Positions 61,400-64,000 of a stretch of 64,000 bases of DNA are shown here, in pieces; position 1 is the stretch's first letter, and each line of letters starts with the position of its first letter. A model generated the notes under the pieces. The model was not told the DNA's origin and did no database searches. It saw nothing but the letters and a program-made list of their open reading frames with translations. A program made the translations under genes and the position numbers. The stretch lies in NCBI GenBank assembly GCA_051001975.1, contig JBPCMU010000065.1, positions 18,621 through 82,620 on the forward strand. The letters are read 5' to 3'. The DNA is from DATAEG01 sp051001975. Lineage in GTDB: Bacteria > Actinomycetota > Actinomycetes > Mycobacteriales > Jatrophihabitantaceae.

Positions 61400-61449
61400 C
61401 CCGAGGCGGACGGCCGCCTGGTGGTGATCGAGAAGTGGACGAGCGTCGG

Positions 61450-61476
61450 GGCCCTCGACGCGCAGGGTCGAGGGCC
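61450..61476 (+). terminator. Strong hairpin terminator
   Basis: GGCCCTCGAC and GTCGAGGGCC are exact 10-bp complements with a 7-nt loop, 51 bp after the surface-protein stop. Likely transcription terminator. Confidence 0.65.
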
Positions 61477-61584
61477 GCACTCGTGGAACTCGGCACCCGA
61501 CGTGCCGGGTCGCGCCGGCTTCGATGCACGCGTGTGACCCGACGGGTCGTAACTCGTTATGGGCCGTAGGTACGTTCTTTAGAC

Positions 61585-63015
61585 GTGCCAGATACCTGGG
61601 CCGCTGTCGGCTCCGACCTCCACGTCGCGATCACCCGGCCCGGTGTGCGAGCCAGCCTTGAGCAGGCACTGCGTGATGCCGTTCAGAGTGGTCGGCTTCG
61701 CCCGGGGACCAGATTGCCGTCATCGCGGTCGCTGGCCGCAGATCTGGACATCTCCCGGAACACCGTCGCCGAGGTGTACGTGCAACTCGCGGCGGAAGGC
61801 TGGTTGACGGCTCGTCGCGGCTCGGTTACTCGCGTCGCGGCGGGGGCAGCGTCGGAACATGCCGAGCACCGGCCCGGACATGTCGCAGAGCGGGCCGCGG
61901 TCTACCCATACGACCTGCGTTCCGGTGAGCCGAATATGGCTGCGTTCCCGCGCAAGGAATGGCTCGCCGCCGTGCGTGCCGGGATGCTGCATGCCCCCAA
62001 CGAAGCATTGGGATACGAGGACGGTCGCGGAAACCCGAAGCTCCGCGAAGCGCTGGCCGCATACCTCGGCCGGGTGCGGGCCGTGCAGGCCCGCCCCGAC
62101 TCAGTGCTGATCTGCTCCGGCACTATCCATGCGTTCTCGATGCTGTGCGCGGTGTTGAAGGCGCGCGGCGCATCCACCGTCGCCTTCGAGGAATACGGGT
62201 ATTCGCGTTTCACCAAGGCCGCCGCATTGCAAGGCCTGCAGACGGTCACCATCGGCGTCGACGGGGCCGGCGCTCGGGTCGATCAGTTGGACGCGCTGCG
62301 CGCCGATGCGGTGCTGCTGACGCCGGGACATCAGTTCCCGACCGGCACGATGCTCTCTGCGGATCGGCGCCGGGCGGTGATCGAGTGGGCCCGGCGCACC
62401 GGCGGTCTGGTGATCGAGGACGACTATGACGGCGAGTTCCGTTATGAGCCGTTGGCGGCCGGGTCGTTGCAGGAGCTGGCGCCGGAACTCGTCGCCTACG
62501 TCGGCACCACCAGCAAGAGCCTGGTGCCGGGTCTGCGGATCGGCTGGGCGGTGCTGCCGGACAAGCTAGTGTCCGGCGCTGTCGAGATGATCGCCACGAC
62601 CGTCGGGCAGATCAGCGTCATGGAACAGGTCGGCCTGGCCGAATTCATCCGGTGCGGCGCCTACGACCGTCACGTGCGTCGGGCCCGGACCAGTTATCGG
62701 CGTCGTCGGGACAGGTTGATCCTCTGCCGGGACCGGCTGGCGCCCGATGTTCGCGTGACCGGGATCGCGGCCGGTCTGCATGCCGTGCTGGAGCTGCCGG
62801 GTCGAGCGGGTGGGCCGGTCGCCGAGCGTGCCCTGGTCGAGCGTGCCGGCCGCCGCGGGCTAGCGCTGCACGGCCTGTCCGCGTTCGAGCTCACACCCGG
62901 CACAGCGGCGCCGCTGAGCATCGTGGTCGGGTACGGGACGCCTCCGGATCACGCCTTCGAGCCTGCGCTTCGCACCCTGTTCGAAGTCATCTCCGCCACC
63001 GATATCGCGAGCTGA
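61585..63015 (+). CDS. MocR/PdxR-type regulator (GntR domain fused to aminotransferase)
   Basis: 476 aa. An N-terminal winged helix (ALRDAVQSGRLRPGTRLPSSRSL, ISRNTVAEVYVQLAAEGWL, about residues 15-80) is joined to a fold-type I aminotransferase domain (LGYEDGRGNPKLREALAAYLG, ICSGTIHAFSML, DDYDGEFRYEP, PLP-binding Lys in GTTSKSLVPGLRIGW near 311). MocR proteins sense PLP or an amino-acid aldimine and control vitamin B6, GABA or taurine genes. No adjacent gdx/pdx or gab gene shows its target. GTG start. Confidence 0.9.
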   Translation: MPDTWAAVGSDLHVAITRPGVRASLEQALRDAVQSGRLRPGTRLPSSRSLAADLDISRNTVAEVYVQLAAEGWLTARRGSVTRVAAGAASEHAEHRPGHVAERAAVYPYDLRSGEPNMAAFPRKEWLAAVRAGMLHAPNEALGYEDGRGNPKLREALAAYLGRVRAVQARPDSVLICSGTIHAFSMLCAVLKARGASTVAFEEYGYSRFTKAAALQGLQTVTIGVDGAGARVDQLDALRADAVLLTPGHQFPTGTMLSADRRRAVIEWARRTGGLVIEDDYDGEFRYEPLAAGSLQELAPELVAYVGTTSKSLVPGLRIGWAVLPDKLVSGAVEMIATTVGQISVMEQVGLAEFIRCGAYDRHVRRARTSYRRRRDRLILCRDRLAPDVRVTGIAAGLHAVLELPGRAGGPVAERALVERAGRRGLALHGLSAFELTPGTAAPLSIVVGYGTPPDHAFEPALRTLFEVISATDIAS

Positions 63016-63461
63016 CCCCTCGAGGGTATGACATCGCCGCCAGCGACGCTGTTCCCAGAAGGCGCGACACGACGTGGCTGAGGAGGACGTCGGCTGCACG
63101 AAACATCGCGCGACGCTGGCGGCGATGAACTCAACGTAAGTCAGCTCCGATCCCGATGTCTGGGTTAGTTGGCGCGGGATCTCGTGGGCCAATCGGGCCA
63201 CCCCGCGCCGTCGGTCCGATGAGGTCACGCGGCGGTGTCGATTCCGGTGCGGAACGACAACGAGGCGGCCCAAGAAATTGCACCGCAACTGGACCAGACC
63301 GGCCTCCGACCGTGCTCCTAGTGTGGTGGGAGGTGCGTTGGACGGCCCATTCCGTGGCTGATCCCCCTCTCTCGACTCGCCATCAGCCCGTAGCGATCTC
63401 GGAGTCAGCACCTGCCCTTCTGCAAGTGCAGCCGGGTCGACCTATGTCAGAAGGAGGACGC
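63016..63461. other. Intergenic region
   Basis: About 445 bp between the MocR gene and the last solute-binding gene. No protein or RNA gene is recognised. It ends with a strong AAGGAGGA ribosome site at 63451-63458. It should hold the promoter of the downstream importer. Confidence 0.5.
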
Positions 63462-64000
63462 GTGAGGCTGTCCAGGAAAGCAACTGCGCTCGTGGGAGTT
63501 GCAGTTGCCGCGGCGATGGGGCTGAGTGCATGCAGCTCCGGCGGCGGTAGCGGTGGCAGTAGTGCCGACCAGAAGAAGAAGCAGGCGAGCAACAACGCCA
63601 ACCAGATCAACCCGCTCGCCTACGACCAGGTTCCCGACGGTGGCAACCTGCGGTGGGCGATCGACAGCTTCCCACCGAACTACAACATCTACGAGGTTGA
63701 CGGCAACGAGATCGGTATCTCCCAGCTGGTCACCTCGACCCTGCCCCCCGTTTGGCACTTCGACGCCGGCGGCAAGCCGACCCTCGATAAGGACGTTGTC
63801 GACAAGGCACAGATCACCAACCAGGACCCGCAGGTCGTGGAGTTCCACATCAACCCGAAGGCTGTCTGGAGCGATGGCACCCAGATGACCTACAAGGACT
63901 TCCAGGGCATGTTCAACGCCCTGAACGGCAAAAACAAGGCCTACAAGGCTGCGTCGACGTCGGGGTACGACCAGATCGGGTCGGTGGAGCGTGGCGCCAC
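63462..64000 (+). CDS. ABC solute-binding lipoprotein, family 5 (3' end outside window)
   Basis: First 179 residues of an SBP_bac_5 (peptide/nickel-type) lipoprotein, cut by the window edge. The signal peptide RLSRKATALVGVAVAAAMG ends at lipobox LSAC, followed by a Gly/Ser-rich linker and KKKQASNNANQINP. Then DGGNLRWAIDSFPPNYNIYEVDG and the hallmark VEFHINPKAVWSDGTQMTYKDFQ. The GTG at 63462 is chosen because AGGAGG is 4 nt upstream; an ATG at 63444 in the same frame is less likely. It differs clearly from the SBP at 13774. Its permease and ATPase genes presumably follow. Confidence 0.86.
   Translation, partial: MRLSRKATALVGVAVAAAMGLSACSSGGGSGGSSADQKKKQASNNANQINPLAYDQVPDGGNLRWAIDSFPPNYNIYEVDGNEIGISQLVTSTLPPVWHFDAGGKPTLDKDVVDKAQITNQDPQVVEFHINPKAVWSDGTQMTYKDFQGMFNALNGKNKAYKAASTSGYDQIGSVERGA

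Noticed and set aside
62860..63411. 183-residue minus-strand frame in the gap before the last gene
   Set aside because: Overlaps the MocR 3' end, has biased composition and no recognised motif.

Overview
The window is 64 kb of high-GC DNA with densely packed genes, many GTG starts, short or overlapping gene junctions and typical actinobacterial families: GAF/ANTAR regulators, a luciferase-like (F420-type) monooxygenase, an MMPL remnant, FCD-type GntR and LacI regulators, a MocR regulator and a SCO3242-type UbiA. It reads as chromosomal DNA of a soil- or plant-associated actinobacterium. Genus cannot be fixed from the sequence. There is one tRNA (Met, CAT) and no rRNA, CRISPR array, transposase or phage gene.

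Layout. 1-3.0 kb: the end of a threonine/serine dehydratase, then a worn stretch with a broken beta-lactamase-like gene, a secreted SGNH esterase and a stub of an MMPL transporter. 3.1-7.1 kb: GAF-ANTAR regulator, DUF427 protein, a three-gene redox set (frameshifted sulfite-oxidase-like protein, ferredoxin-reductase-like flavoprotein, DUF6510 zinc-ribbon-like protein), VOC protein, tRNA-Met, a Fic remnant and a DUF3224 protein. 7.3-28.0 kb: a large catabolic island. A minus-strand operon (SDR, Gfo/Idh/MocA, aminotransferase) diverges from a plus-strand block with a complete oligopeptide-type ABC importer. Two copies of a [Gfo/Idh dehydrogenase + FCD GntR regulator] pair flank the importer. A tightly coupled tail follows: another Gfo/Idh enzyme, a D-2-hydroxyacid dehydrogenase, TldD and TldE/PmbA proteases, two tandem DUF4438 proteins, an LLM monooxygenase and RidA. 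I infer that the island imports and dismantles one unidentified peptide- or amino-sugar-like compound. It is the best candidate here for an undescribed system.

28.2-33.6 kb: Dps, then a phenolic-lipid/quinone locus resembling srsABC (type III PKS, ICMT-like methyltransferase, flavoprotein hydroxylase) bracketed by a UbiA prenyltransferase and a geranylgeranyl-reductase-like flavoprotein. 33.7-38.4 kb: a small acidic protein, a CDF metal transporter, an operon of acyl-CoA-dehydrogenase-like protein + PIG-L deacetylase/methyltransferase fusion + GT2 glycosyltransferase, and a tiny membrane protein. 38.8-48.6 kb: catalase, FdhF/YdeP molybdoenzyme, PoxB-like ThDP enzyme, a membrane protein, two ANTAR-type regulators and a fatty acid desaturase.

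48.6-60.0 kb: an L-arabinose/arabino-oligosaccharide locus: CUT1 importer without its own ATPase, intracellular GH127 beta-L-arabinofuranosidase, two LacI regulators and araB-araD-lacI-araA, with LacI-type operators at both control points. 60.0-64.0 kb: a small secreted peptide, a frameshifted Tat-exported surface protein, a MocR regulator and the start of a second family-5 solute-binding lipoprotein cut by the window edge.

Several genes carry single-base indels near 1326, 4339, 6505, 6572 and 60900. Some are clearly decayed pseudogenes. Others (4339, 60900) interrupt otherwise well-kept genes and could be sequencing errors.
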